From the NCBI RefSeq assembly GCF_023573145.1, contig NZ_CP097635.1:1426001-1490000 (forward strand): DNA of 64,000 nt. The letters run 5' to 3'. A program made the translations under genes and the position numbers. The notes below the pieces were generated by a model. That model made no database searches and had not been told where the DNA came from. It saw only the letters and a program-made list of their open reading frames with translations. The DNA is from Aquincola tertiaricarbonis. Lineage in GTDB: Bacteria > Pseudomonadota > Gammaproteobacteria > Burkholderiales > Burkholderiaceae_C. This document shows positions 18,601-28,668 of the stretch, one piece after another (position 1 is the first letter of the stretch; every line of letters starts with the position of its first letter).

Positions 18601-19770
18601 TCAGAGGTAGCCGGGCAGCGGGTCGAGGCCGAACAACATCGCGCCCGCGTTCTGGTAGGTGATGTCACCCATGAAGGCGTGCTGCGTGACGGCCAGGCTG
18701 TCGCAGGCCTGGGTGGCCAGCGGCGAGCTCTGGTAGATGCTGGTCATGCCGGTCAGCATCTGCACGCCGCGCACCACCTGGGCACCGGTGCGCGTGGCAT
18801 GGGTGGCCGACAGCCGCAGCAGGTTGGTCTGCTCGCGGCTGACCGGATCGCCGCGCAGCAGGCTGTCCCAGGCGTCGTCCATGGCTTCATAGAAGAAGGC
18901 GCGCGCCGAGCGCAGCTGGGCTTCGCAGCGGGCCAGCTCCATCTGCACCTGCGGCCGGTCGCCGATGCGCGGCGCCCCGGTGACCGAGACACGGCCGCCG
19001 GCCATGTCGCGCAGCTCCTCGATGGCGCCGCGGGCAATGCCCAGGCTGACGACCGACAGCACCTGCGCCGCGAACGACAGCGAGGGATAGCGGAACATCG
19101 GCTCGGTGAGCGTGGCCGTACCGCCGCGCACGAAGGTCCAGTCTTCGGACACGACCGCCTTGTCGACCACCACGTCGTGGCTGCCGGTGCCCACCAGGCC
19201 GATCACGTTCCAGTTGGGCTCGATGCGCACACGCTCGCGCGGCAGCACCGCCATGCGGGGCAGCTGCGCCTTCTGGTCGGTGGTGGGCACGATGCCCACG
19301 CCGATGACCTGCGCCCCCATGCAGCCGCTGGCAAAGCTCCAGCGGCCGCTGACCTCCAGCCCGCCTTCCACGGTGCGGGCCGGCTGCGGCGGAAAGATGC
19401 CGCCGGCGAACACCAGGTCGGGGCCGTCGGCATACAGCGTCTTCAAGGTCGACATCGGCAGGCCGGCCAGGTAGGTGATGCCCATGCCGAAGCTGGCCAC
19501 CCAGCCCGCCGAGCCGTCCGCCTGCGCGATGCGCTCCACCAGTTCGCAGAACTCGTGCGGCGAGCGCTGCGCGCCGCCCAGCCGCTGCGGCACCAGCGCA
19601 CGGTAGATGCCGTGGCGCTTGAAGGCGTCGATGATGTCGTGCGAGATGAAGCGCTGGGCCGCGAACTCGCCGCGACGCTCGCGGATCTGCACGAGCAGGG
19701 CCTCGAAGCTGTCTGCCACGTGGGCCGGCGCGGCGCCGGCTTCAACGCCGGGGGAAGTCAAGGTCAGCAT
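18601..19770 (-). CDS. iacA: Indole-3-acetate monooxygenase, acyl-CoA-dehydrogenase-like flavoprotein
   Basis: A 389-residue group D flavin monooxygenase with the acyl-CoA dehydrogenase fold. The N-terminal helical domain includes DAFKRHGIYRALVPQRLGG, a central beta domain has GGLEVSGRWSFASGC, and the C-terminal helices include RSARAFFYEAMDDAWD and LRLSATHATRTGAQVVRG. IacA performs the first oxygenation of the indole ring, with reduced flavin from IacG; related enzymes turn indole into indigo. Its start lies inside the 3' end of iacH (29-base overlap). Styrene or p-hydroxyphenylacetate oxygenases share the fold, but the neighbours point to auxin. Confidence 0.85.
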   Translation of the reverse strand: MLTLTSPGVEAGAAPAHVADSFEALLVQIRERRGEFAAQRFISHDIIDAFKRHGIYRALVPQRLGGAQRSPHEFCELVERIAQADGSAGWVASFGMGITYLAGLPMSTLKTLYADGPDLVFAGGIFPPQPARTVEGGLEVSGRWSFASGCMGAQVIGVGIVPTTDQKAQLPRMAVLPRERVRIEPNWNVIGLVGTGSHDVVVDKAVVSEDWTFVRGGTATLTEPMFRYPSLSFAAQVLSVVSLGIARGAIEELRDMAGGRVSVTGAPRIGDRPQVQMELARCEAQLRSARAFFYEAMDDAWDSLLRGDPVSREQTNLLRLSATHATRTGAQVVRGVQMLTGMTSIYQSSPLATQACDSLAVTQHAFMGDITYQNAGAMLFGLDPLPGYL

Positions 19771-20911
19771 CGATCACTCCATGAGGGGCGGGCTTGAAAA
19801 GGGGCAGGCGTGCGGCTGCATGGGCCGCGACGGCACACAGCAGTCCGTCGGCACCGCGGGGTGCCACCAGCTGCAGGCCGGCGGGCAGACCGCCCGCCGT
19901 GCGCAGCGGCAGCGTGATGGCCGGGTGGCCAGATAGATTGAAGGGCCGCACCAGCGACGTCATGCCGATGGCGGCGCGGGTGTCGGCCGCATCGGCCACA
20001 CGCGGTGGCACATCGGGCATCGTGGGCAGTGCCAGCACGGTGCAGGTCTCGAACAGGACATCGATCTCGGCGATGAAGCGCCGGCGCACCTCTTCGGCCG
20101 CCGCCAGCGCGGCCGCATCGGTACCGCGGGCCGCCAGCAGGCGCTGCGCCACGTCGGCCCCCACCAGGCCGGTGCCCACCAGGTGCCCGCTGGCCGACCA
20201 GGCCTCGGCATTGATGACAGTCAGCCCCGCGTCATAGGCCCGCGGCAGCAGCGGGCTGTGCACCGCCTGCTGTTCGGTGGCCGACCAGGCTTGCAGCGCC
20301 GCCGTGACGGCGGCCTGCACTTCGTCTGCAGCCTGCACCTGCAGCACCCCCACGCGCAGCGTGGCCGGCAGCGGCGGCAGGTTGAAGCCCGGCGCGATGG
20401 CCTTCATCGCGTTGATCAGCGTCGGCAGGTCGCGGGCCATCGGGCCTACGCAGTCGAGGCTGGTGGCCGCCGGCATCACACCGTGGCGGCTGACCAGCCC
20501 GAAGCTGGGCTTGAGCCCGATGACGCCGCAGCAGGCCGCAGGCACCCGCACCGAACCACCGGTGTCGGTACCCAGCGCCATGTCGGCCAGACCGGCCGCA
20601 ACTGCGGCGGCCGAACCGCTGGACGAACCGCCCGGCACGCGGTCGGGCCAGAACGGGTTGCCCGGCGTGCCGTCGTGCGCATTGAGGCCGGTGGTGCCGA
20701 AGGCCAGCTCATGCAGCTTGGTCTTGCCGGTGATGCGCCAGCCGGCCCGGCGCAGCAGCGACACCGCTTCGGCGTCCTGGTCCGCGGGTGGGGCTGAAGC
20801 CAGTGCGCGACTGCCGCCGCGGGTGGGCGTGCCGGCGACGTCGATCGTGTCCTTGACCATCGCCGAAGGCCCGGCACCGGGGTCGTGAAGGGGAAGGAGC
20901 ACGGGGCTCAT
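19742..20911 (-). CDS. iacH: Amidase-signature hydrolase of the iac pathway
   Basis: A 389-residue amidase-signature enzyme with the full Ser-cisSer-Lys triad: Lys20 (MVKDTIDVAG), the cis-Ser in PGGSSSGSAAAVAAG (residues 96-98 region), and nucleophile Ser120 (GTDTGGSVRVPAA). In auxin clusters IacH is thought to hydrolyse an amide formed after ring oxidation. It is the first gene of the minus-strand operon and faces the ABC importer across a 418-base control region. The ATG at 20911 is preceded by a GC-poor leader. In-frame sequence continues to 21214 but has no homology look. Confidence 0.82.
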   Translation of the reverse strand: MSPVLLPLHDPGAGPSAMVKDTIDVAGTPTRGGSRALASAPPADQDAEAVSLLRRAGWRITGKTKLHELAFGTTGLNAHDGTPGNPFWPDRVPGGSSSGSAAAVAAGLADMALGTDTGGSVRVPAACCGVIGLKPSFGLVSRHGVMPAATSLDCVGPMARDLPTLINAMKAIAPGFNLPPLPATLRVGVLQVQAADEVQAAVTAALQAWSATEQQAVHSPLLPRAYDAGLTVINAEAWSASGHLVGTGLVGADVAQRLLAARGTDAAALAAAEEVRRRFIAEIDVLFETCTVLALPTMPDVPPRVADAADTRAAIGMTSLVRPFNLSGHPAITLPLRTAGGLPAGLQLVAPRGADGLLCAVAAHAAARLPLFKPAPHGVIDADLDFPRR

Positions 20912-21329
20912 GGCGGGGTCAGGCTGGGCATGTGAGGGCTCGCCGGCTGCGTTGGAATGGGCGAACGGTACGATAAAATTACGTGAATCGTCAACTAAAA
21001 AGACGCAGGGTTTACTCGAACCATCCCGGTGCTTCGAGCGCCCGAAAACGGGCGCTCCGCCCCACGTTGGGGGCCACCCGCCGATCACCGATCCGCAAGA
21101 AATCGCGGAAATTCGCTGGAAATCCCTAGCATCACCGCCGCCATGCGGCACATAGAGTCGTGGCCGGCCAAGACCACGAGGCCCGTGGAAGCAGCGCCAA
21201 ACCGGCAAATGCATTTACGTGAACTGGCACGCTTAGTGCTGTGGCAGTTCCGTGATCCCACGCGACCGATGACGCCGTTGCACCCAGGCCGCCCTTCCCT
21301 CTTCACGCCAGCTTTTCGCGGAGCACCCC
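20912..21329. promoter_or_regulatory. Divergent control region of the iac operon and its ABC importer
   Basis: A 418-base gene-free stretch with a marked AT-rich core at about 20970-21005. On the minus strand a TTGACG -35-like box (20994 to 20989) is followed one base later by TTCACGTAA (20987 to 20979); no good -10 is obvious. The same 9-mer, reading TTACGTGAA on the plus strand, recurs at 21215-21223 before the importer gene. The two copies are candidate operators for the MarR protein IacR. This is inference from repetition and position. Confidence 0.5.
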
Positions 21330-22478
21330 ATGTCCATGCCCATGCTTGCCAGCGTCGCCTTGAGCGCTGCCCTCTTCGCCGCCACTGCCGCCCATGCGCA
21401 GGTCAAGGTCGGCGTGGTGTCGTCCTCCAGCGGCCCCATCGCCGCGGTGGGGGTGCCGCAGAAGAACACGGTGCCGCTGCTGCCCAAGCAGGTGGGCAAG
21501 ACCACGATCGAGTACATCCCGCTGGACGACGCCAGCGACCCGACGGCTTCGGTGGCCGCCATCAAGAAGCTCATCGGTGAGCACAAGGTCGACGCCATCA
21601 TCGGACCCAGCGGCTCGCCCAATGCCATGGGCGTGATCCAGTTCGCGGCCGAGGCGGGCGTGCCGCTGTTAGCCCCGGTGGGCACGGCCGCCGTGGTGCT
21701 GCCGATGAACGATCAGAAGAAGTGGATCTTCAAGACCACGCAGAACGATGACTTGATCGCCGCGGCGCTGGTGGGCCACATGAAAAAGGCGGGCGTCAAG
21801 ACCGTCGGCTTCATCGGCACGGCCGACCCCTACGGTGAGAACTGGCAGAAGGTGTTCAGCAGCCTGGCGGCGCCGGCCGGCATCAAGCTGGTCTCGGCCG
21901 AGAGCTTCCAGCGCCGTGACACCTCGCTGACGGCGCAGGGCCTGAAGACCGTGGCCGCCCGGCCCGATGCGGTGCTGATCGCCGCGCCGGGCAGCTCGGC
22001 CGTGCTGCCGCAGACCACGCTGTTCGACCAGGGCTACAAGGGCCAGATCTACCAGACGCATGGCGCCGCGCTCGACGACTTCCTGAAGCTGGGCGGCAAG
22101 AAGGTGGAAGGCACCATCCTGGCCGCCAGCGGCCTGCTGGTGCTGGACGAAATGCCGGCCGAAGACCCGGTGCGCAAGGTGGCCGCCGACTACGTGGCCG
22201 GCTACGAGAAGCTGCACGCCACCAAGCCGGCCACCTTCGGCGCCAACGTGTACGACGCGGGCCTGCTGCTGCAGGCCGCCATTCCCGCGGCCTTGAAGGC
22301 GGGCCAGCCGGGCACCGCGGCCTTCCGCAGCGGTTTGCGCGACGCGATCGAGCAGACGCGCGAGCTGCCGGGCACGCAGGGCGTGTACACGATGACGGCG
22401 CAGGACCACAGCGGCTTCGACGAACGCGGCCGGGTGCTGATCACCGTCAAGGGCGGCCGCTGGTCGCTGCTGAAGTAA
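21330..22478 (+). CDS. Branched-chain-type ABC transporter periplasmic binding protein
   Basis: A 382-residue LivK/HbaE-like substrate-binding protein. A signal peptide ends at about residue 24 (TAAHAQ). The body is a type I periplasmic binding protein (KVGVVSSSSGPIAAVGVPQ, then IGPSGSPNAMGVIQFAAEAG). It starts a plus-strand operon divergent from iacH; GCGGAGC precedes the ATG. Members of this family often bind aromatic acids rather than amino acids, so uptake of indole-3-acetate is a reasonable inference from context. No ligand residue was checked. Confidence 0.85.
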   Translation: MSMPMLASVALSAALFAATAAHAQVKVGVVSSSSGPIAAVGVPQKNTVPLLPKQVGKTTIEYIPLDDASDPTASVAAIKKLIGEHKVDAIIGPSGSPNAMGVIQFAAEAGVPLLAPVGTAAVVLPMNDQKKWIFKTTQNDDLIAAALVGHMKKAGVKTVGFIGTADPYGENWQKVFSSLAAPAGIKLVSAESFQRRDTSLTAQGLKTVAARPDAVLIAAPGSSAVLPQTTLFDQGYKGQIYQTHGAALDDFLKLGGKKVEGTILAASGLLVLDEMPAEDPVRKVAADYVAGYEKLHATKPATFGANVYDAGLLLQAAIPAALKAGQPGTAAFRSGLRDAIEQTRELPGTQGVYTMTAQDHSGFDERGRVLITVKGGRWSLLK

Positions 22479-22491
22479 GCGCGGTGCCGCC

Positions 22492-23523
22492 ATGAACCTG
22501 CAGATCCTCTTACTGCTCGGGCAGGACGGCATGACCAGCGGCGCGGTGTATGCGCTGCTGGCGCTGTCCATTGTGCTGGTGTTCAGCGTCACCCGCGTGC
22601 TGCTGGTGCCGCAGGGCGAGTTCGTCACCTTCGGCGCCATGGCCATGGCCGCGATGCAGGCGGGCCGGCCCGTGCTGCTGGCCTGGCTGCTGGTCACCAT
22701 GGCCGGCCTGCGCGCCGTGGTGGCCACCTGGCACTGGCTGCGCCACGGCGTGCGGCCGACCCTTGGCAGCTGGTGGGCGCTGCCCTATGCGCTGGGCCTG
22801 TGGCTGGCGCTGCGGCTGCTGCCGCTGCAAAGCCTGCCCGTCGGCATGCAGGCCCTGCTGACGCTGGCCCTGGTGGTGCCGCTGGGGCCGCTGATGTACG
22901 ACCTGTTCTTCCGGCCGGTGGCGTCGGCACATGCGCTGGTGCTGCTGATCGTCTCCATCGCGGTGCACGGCGTGCTGGTGGGCCTGTCGCTGCTGATGTT
23001 CGGCGCCGAGGGCGCGCGGGCGCAGCCCTTCTCCGAGGCCGGGCTCGAGATCGGGCCGGTGACCTTCAACGCGCAGACGCTGTGGGTGCTGGTGCTGTCG
23101 CTGGCCCTGATCGTCGCGCTCTATGCCTTCTTCGAACGTACGCTGATGGGCAAGGCGCTGCGCGCCACCGCCATCCAGCGGCTGGGCGCGGAGCTGATGG
23201 GCATCTCGCCGACGATGGCCGGGCAGGCGAGCTTTGCGCTGGCCGCCTTCATCGGGGCGTTGTCAGGCGTGCTCATCTCGCCGATCACCACGCTCTACTT
23301 CGACAGCGGCTTCATCATCAGCCTCAAGGGCTTCGTCGGCGCCATCGCCGGCGGTCTGGCCAGCTACCCGGTGGCCGCGGCCGGCGCGCTGGGCGTGGGG
23401 CTGGTGGAGTCGTTCTCCACCTTCTGGGCCAGCGACTACAAGGAGGTGATCGTCTTCACCCTGGTGCTGCCCTTTTTGCTGTGGCGATCGCTGACGACCC
23501 GCCACACCGAGGAGGAAGCATGA
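22492..23523 (+). CDS. Branched-chain-type ABC transporter permease (LivH-like)
   Basis: A 343-residue polytopic membrane protein of the LivH family, recognisable from MTSGAVYALLALSIVLVFSVTRV at the first helices and the cytoplasmic coupling loop LRATAIQRLGAELMGISPTM. It starts 13 bases after the binding-protein gene, and its stop overlaps the next ATG (ATGA). It is longer than E. coli LivH (about 308) because of an extra hydrophobic stretch after the second helix (about residues 60-110). It forms the channel with the LivM part of the next gene. Confidence 0.85.
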   Translation: MNLQILLLLGQDGMTSGAVYALLALSIVLVFSVTRVLLVPQGEFVTFGAMAMAAMQAGRPVLLAWLLVTMAGLRAVVATWHWLRHGVRPTLGSWWALPYALGLWLALRLLPLQSLPVGMQALLTLALVVPLGPLMYDLFFRPVASAHALVLLIVSIAVHGVLVGLSLLMFGAEGARAQPFSEAGLEIGPVTFNAQTLWVLVLSLALIVALYAFFERTLMGKALRATAIQRLGAELMGISPTMAGQASFALAAFIGALSGVLISPITTLYFDSGFIISLKGFVGAIAGGLASYPVAAAGALGVGLVESFSTFWASDYKEVIVFTLVLPFLLWRSLTTRHTEEEA

Positions 23524-25387
23524 GCGCACTGCACACGCCCCTGGCCACCCCGCCGGTGTCCGGTGCCCACCCGGCCCGGCCCTGGCGGCGCCAGGCCCTG
23601 ATCGCGGCGGCCGTGCTGCTGCTGGCGGTGGCGCCGATGGTGCTGCCCGGCCACCACGTCACGCTGCTGAACAACATCGGCCTGGCGGCGCTGGTGGCGC
23701 TGGGGCTGGTGCTGCTCACCGGCATCGGCGGCATAACCAGCTTCGGGCAGGCGGCCTTCGTCGGCCTGGGCGCCTACACCACCGCCTGGCTGGGCACCGA
23801 GCAGCACCTGCCCGCGGCACTGGCCTGGGCCGCCGGCTCGCCCGCCGCAGCGCTGGCCTGCGGCCTGGCCCTCACGCTGGTCGTGGCCTCGGTGCTGGGG
23901 CTGGTGACGCTGCGGCTGTCGGGCCACTACCTGCCGCTGGGCACCATCGCCTGGGGCCTGGCGCTGTATGCCTTGTTCGGCACCTTCGAGTCGCTGGGCG
24001 GCCACACGGGGCTGACCAACCTGCCCCCACTGACGATGGGCAGCTGGGTGTTCGAGCGTGCCGAGCAGCTGTACCTGGTGATCTGGGGCACGGTGCTGCT
24101 GGCCCTGCTGCTGTCGCGCAACCTGCTCGACTCGCGCAGCGGTCGCGCGCTGCGCGCCTTGCATGGTGGCCAGGCCATGGCCGCCAGCATGGGCGTGGAC
24201 GTGTTCCGCACCAAGCTCACGGCCTTCCTGCTGTCGGCCGCGCTGGCCTGCCTGTCGGGCTGGCTGTATGCCTATACGCAGCGCTTCGTCAGTCCGGCGC
24301 CGTTCAGCCTCAACGCCGGCATCGACTACCTGTTCATGGTGCTGATCGGCGGCGCGGGCCACCTGGCCGGCGCCTTGCTGGGCGCCGGGCTCTTCACCTA
24401 CGCGAAGGACCTGCTGCAAGACCTGCTGCCGCGCCTGCTGGGCGAGGTGGGCAACTTCGAGTCGGTGGTGTTCGGGCTGCTGATCGTGGGCCTGATGCAC
24501 CGTGCACCGGGCGGGGTGGCCGGCTGGCTGACCACCACCTGGCGGCGCCGGTTCGGCGCCAGCACGCCGCGCCATGCCGCCATCGATCCGGCGGCAGCGG
24601 CCTCACTGCCCAGGCGGCCGCTGCCCGCGCGCGGCACCCCGGTGCTCGAAGTGCAGGGGCTGACCCGCCGCTTCGGCGGGCTGGTGGCCAACCGCGACCT
24701 GGCGCTCACGCTGCATGCAGGCGAGATCCTGGCCGTGATCGGCCCCAACGGCGCCGGCAAGAGCACGCTGTTCAACCAGCTGTCGGGCTGCGACACGCCC
24801 ACGCAGGGCACGATCCGCTTCCTCGGCCGCTCGGTGGCCGGCTGGGGGCCGCGCCGCATCGCCGAGGCCGGGCTGTGCCGCACCTTCCAGCACGTGAAGC
24901 TGCTGCCGACCATGAGCGTGCTGGACAACGTGGCCATCGGCGCCCACCAGCGCGGCCGCAGCGGCCTGCTGCGCAGCGCGCTGCGCCTGGACCGTGCCGA
25001 TGAAGCGCGCCTGCTGGCCGAGGCGCAGCGGCAGCTCGAACGCGTGGGCCTGGGCGCCTTCGCACAGGCGGAGGCGGGCAGCCTCTCGCTGGGCCAGCAG
25101 CGGCTGGTCGAGATCGCCCGTGCCCTGTGCGCCGACCCCAGCGTGCTGCTGCTCGACGAGCCGGCCGCCGGCCTGCGCCACCTGGAAAAACAGGCACTGG
25201 CGGCCTTGCTGCGCCGCCTGCGCGACGAGGGCACCGCGGTGCTGCTGGTCGAGCACGACATGGACTTCGTGATGAACCTCGTGGACCGCGTGATGGTGAT
25301 GGTGTTTGGCGAAAAGATCGCCGAAGGATTGCCGGCCGAGGTGCAACGCCACCCCGACGTGCTGGCTGCCTACCTGGGAACCGGCGC

Positions 25388-25391
<4 letters not shown>
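23520..25391 (+). CDS. Fused ABC permease-ATPase (LivM-LivG)
   Basis: A 623-residue fusion. Residues ~1-350 are a LivM-like permease ([39 protein letters not shown]). After a Pro/Arg linker ([12 protein letters not shown]), residues ~375-623 are a LivG-like ATPase with Walker [10 protein letters not shown], signature LSLGQQR and Walker B VLLLDEP. The two functions are normally separate genes; the frame here is continuous. The start overlaps the livH-like stop, and the end overlaps the next ATG. Confidence 0.88.
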
Positions 25392-26167
<776 letters not shown>

Positions 26168-26244
26168 TGTGCAGAACACAAAAGCGGGGGTCAGGACGTT
26201 GGGCTTAGCATCCCAAGGACTTGTCTCGATGTGCATCCGCCACG

Positions 26245-26718
26245 ATGTCTGCCAACTCGCGCTCCAACAACCGCTTCAACCCGGGAAGCCCCGATTTCCA
26301 CAAGGAGGAGTACCCGTTTTACTGGATTGCCCGTGTGCACGCGCGCTACTCGCTCGACATGGAGCGCGCGCTGAAGCCGGTCGGCCGCGACATCCCGACC
26401 TGGCGCGTGCTGGCCATCCTCAGCGAACAAGGCACGAGCAGTGTGTCCGACATTGCCATGCATGCGGTTGCGAAGCTGTCCACGATCACCAAGATCGTCT
26501 ACCGCATGAAGGCAGAAGGACTGGTGACCACAGCCACCGCCGAACACGATGGCAGGGTGACCGTGGTGTCGTTGACCGAAGCCGGCGAACGCGCGATGCA
26601 ACGGGTCAACGACGCCACCCACAGCTTGTGGCTGAAGAGCTTTGCCGGCCTGACCCCAGCGAAGGTGGCCAAGCTGAACGAACTGCTGAAAGCCCTGCTC
26701 GCCAACCTCGAACGCTGA
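26245..26718 (+). CDS. iacR: MarR-family regulator, likely repressor of the iac locus
   Basis: A 157-residue winged-helix MarR protein. The DNA-binding region is IPTWRVLAILSEQGTSSVSD, then KLSTITKIVYRMKAEGLV with the wing TTATAEHDGRV. Auxin catabolic clusters are typically controlled by a MarR repressor released by the hormone, and this one lies directly after the importer. The ATG at 26245 is the sensible start; a TTG at 26221 is in frame. Base composition is visibly lower in GC than that of the surrounding operons. A diverged copy of its last 75 bases recurs at 28575-28649. Confidence 0.82.
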   Translation: MSANSRSNNRFNPGSPDFHKEEYPFYWIARVHARYSLDMERALKPVGRDIPTWRVLAILSEQGTSSVSDIAMHAVAKLSTITKIVYRMKAEGLVTTATAEHDGRVTVVSLTEAGERAMQRVNDATHSLWLKSFAGLTPAKVAKLNELLKALLANLER

Positions 26719-26950
26719 CCGAGGGCGAGCAGGGCGGAACGGCAGTGCCCATTCCTCCCTCCACCTCAGGAGTCCGTTCTTGGACATCAGACATCAGGCC
26801 CCCTAAAGCCGCACCGCCCCTCCAGCGGCCAGCCCCCTTGGTACAGGGCTGACACACCACGCCACGCTATCTGGCAAGCACCTCTGTGCTCCAGTGGGGC
26901 CCGGACTTTCCGGGCTCATCAGCGGGCATCCCTTTTTGATGGAGCCTTCC

Positions 26951-28565
26951 ATGCGTGTCTCCTGCCTTCCCACGCCCATCGTCGCCCGGAAGTTCGGCTC
27001 TTTTGCCTGGCCTGCGCCCCGCGGGGCAGCGCTCATGGCCGTCTGTCTGGTGCTCGGCGCGTGCGGCGACGGTTCAGACGAGGACCTGCCTTCTGCGACA
27101 CAACTGAGGGCCACATGCGCCTCGATCGTGGGCAAGCAGCTCGGTGCGGTGACCGTGAGCGCTGCCAAGCGGTACGAGGCCGACAGCGCGCGGGGAACCC
27201 CCGCCTTCTGTCAGGTTCAAGCCACGCAGCCCCCCCTACCTGGACTTTGAGGTCGTCCTGCCCGACAACTGGTCGGGGCGACTCTGGCAGCAGGGTGGCG
27301 GCGGCTTCGACGGCTTCATCGACTCGGCGGTCGTGCTAGATGCTGCAGGCAAGGTCCAGGCCTTGAGCCGTGCGGTCGGTCAACAGGCGGCGGTTTATGC
27401 CACGTCCAATGGCGGCAATCGGCAAAGTGTGGCGGCCGAAGCGGGCCCGATGGTGTGGTTTGACGGCACGCCCGCAGGCGCACAGTCGCTGCAGGACTAT
27501 GACTATGCGTCCGTCGGCAAGACGGTTCACTTCGCCAAGGCCCTCACTGCGGAGTTTTACGGACGCAAGCCATCGAAGACCTACTTTTCGGGCTGCTCCA
27601 ACGGCGGACGGAACGCCTATGCGGCCATCCAACGCTGGCCCGAAGAATATGACGGCGTGGTCAGCGGATGCATGGGGATGGACCTGGCCGGCCAGACGGC
27701 CATGTGGATGAACATCGCCAAAGTGGACGGCACGCCGGCGATGCCCACCGCGACCCAGTGGAACCGGCTGTATCAGGCTGCAGTGGCCGCCTGCGACGCC
27801 AGGGACGGCCTGACGGACGGCATCATCGCCAACTATGCGGGCTGTGACTTCGACGTCGGCACGCAGGCTTGCGGCCAGGCGGGCGCCAGCAGCGACCCGT
27901 CCATCTGCCTGTCGGCGGCGCAGGTGGCAACCGCCAAGACGCTGGTCAGCAGCCTGACCTCCTCCGCGGGATCGGTCGTCTACTCGAAGTACCAATGGGC
28001 CGACTGGTCGACGTCCTTCTACGGCGTTCTGGGCGGTGCCTACATGGCCATCGCGACCAGCGATGTCTCCTGGATCACCTCCCCGGCCAGGCAGGCGACC
28101 TTCGATCTGGGCCAGCACCTGGGCCCGCTGACGGTCGGCCTGCAGCAGACGGGAGCCGACAACGACAAGCGGGCAGTGGCCGACTTCATCGCGGCAGGCA
28201 AGAAGGTCATCCATTGGCACGACGGCGCGGACGAGCTGGTCTCGCTCGAAGATCACCAGCGCAACATCGCCCTGGTGCACGAGATGGCGAAGGCCAAGGG
28301 GTTGGCGGATCCCGCCCAGGCAAGCCGCTTCTTCATCGTGCCGGGCACGAACCACAGCGGGGGGCAGGCCTTGACGGCCGTGGACTGGTCCCAGGCCATC
28401 GTCGACTGGGTGGAAGCCGGCATCGCACCGTCCCAGCTCACCTACACCGCTTCGACCGCCGCGCAGGGTGTACGCACCCTGCCGGTGTGCCCATACCCCC
28501 AATACCCTCGCTATGTCTCGGGGGACACCAGTTTGTCGACCAGCTACACCTGCACCGCGCCCTGA
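26951..28565 (+). pseudogene. Tannase/feruloyl-esterase family lipoprotein, frameshifted in a C7 tract
   Basis: Two reading frames join into one family protein. Frame one starts at ATG 26951 (GGAG upstream), carries a lipobox LGAC (Cys38) and runs to a stop at 27248-27250. Frame two continues from 27237 (YLDFEVVLPDNWSGRLWQQG) to 28565. The break falls in seven Cs at 27230-27236; six would restore one frame of about 537 residues. The nucleophile motif is SGCSNGG, the Asp is in HDGADELV, and the His is in GTNHSGG. The family's usual His-Cys pair reads His-Ser here. It could be a true pseudogene, a phase-variable gene or an assembly error. Composition resembles iacR more than the rest. Confidence 0.72.
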
Positions 28566-28568
28566 GCC

Positions 28569-28649
28569 AAGAGCCCCGGCCTGACCCCGGCCAAGGTGGC
28601 CAAGCTGAACGAGCTGCTGAAGCTGCTGCTCGACAACCTGGACGGCTGA
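28569..28649 (+). pseudogene. Remnant of a MarR gene 3' end (iacR-tail duplicate)
   Basis: Three bases after the esterase stop, the DNA again encodes the IacR C-terminus: GLTPAKVAKLNELLK, followed by a short tail and a stop at 28647-28649. Aligned by eye with 26644-26718, 63 of 75 bases match. Many of the differences are at third codon positions. No start or DNA-binding domain precedes it, so it is a relic of a second marR copy or of a recombination event. Confidence 0.75.
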
Positions 28650-28668
28650 GCCTGTGCGGGTCGCGGGC

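Noticed and set aside
22773..23519. N-terminal extension of the fused ABC permease-ATPase frame
   Set aside because: The frame is open upstream but lies over the LivH-like gene and is Ala/Gly/Arg-rich filler; the ATG at 23520 overlaps the previous stop in the usual coupled way.
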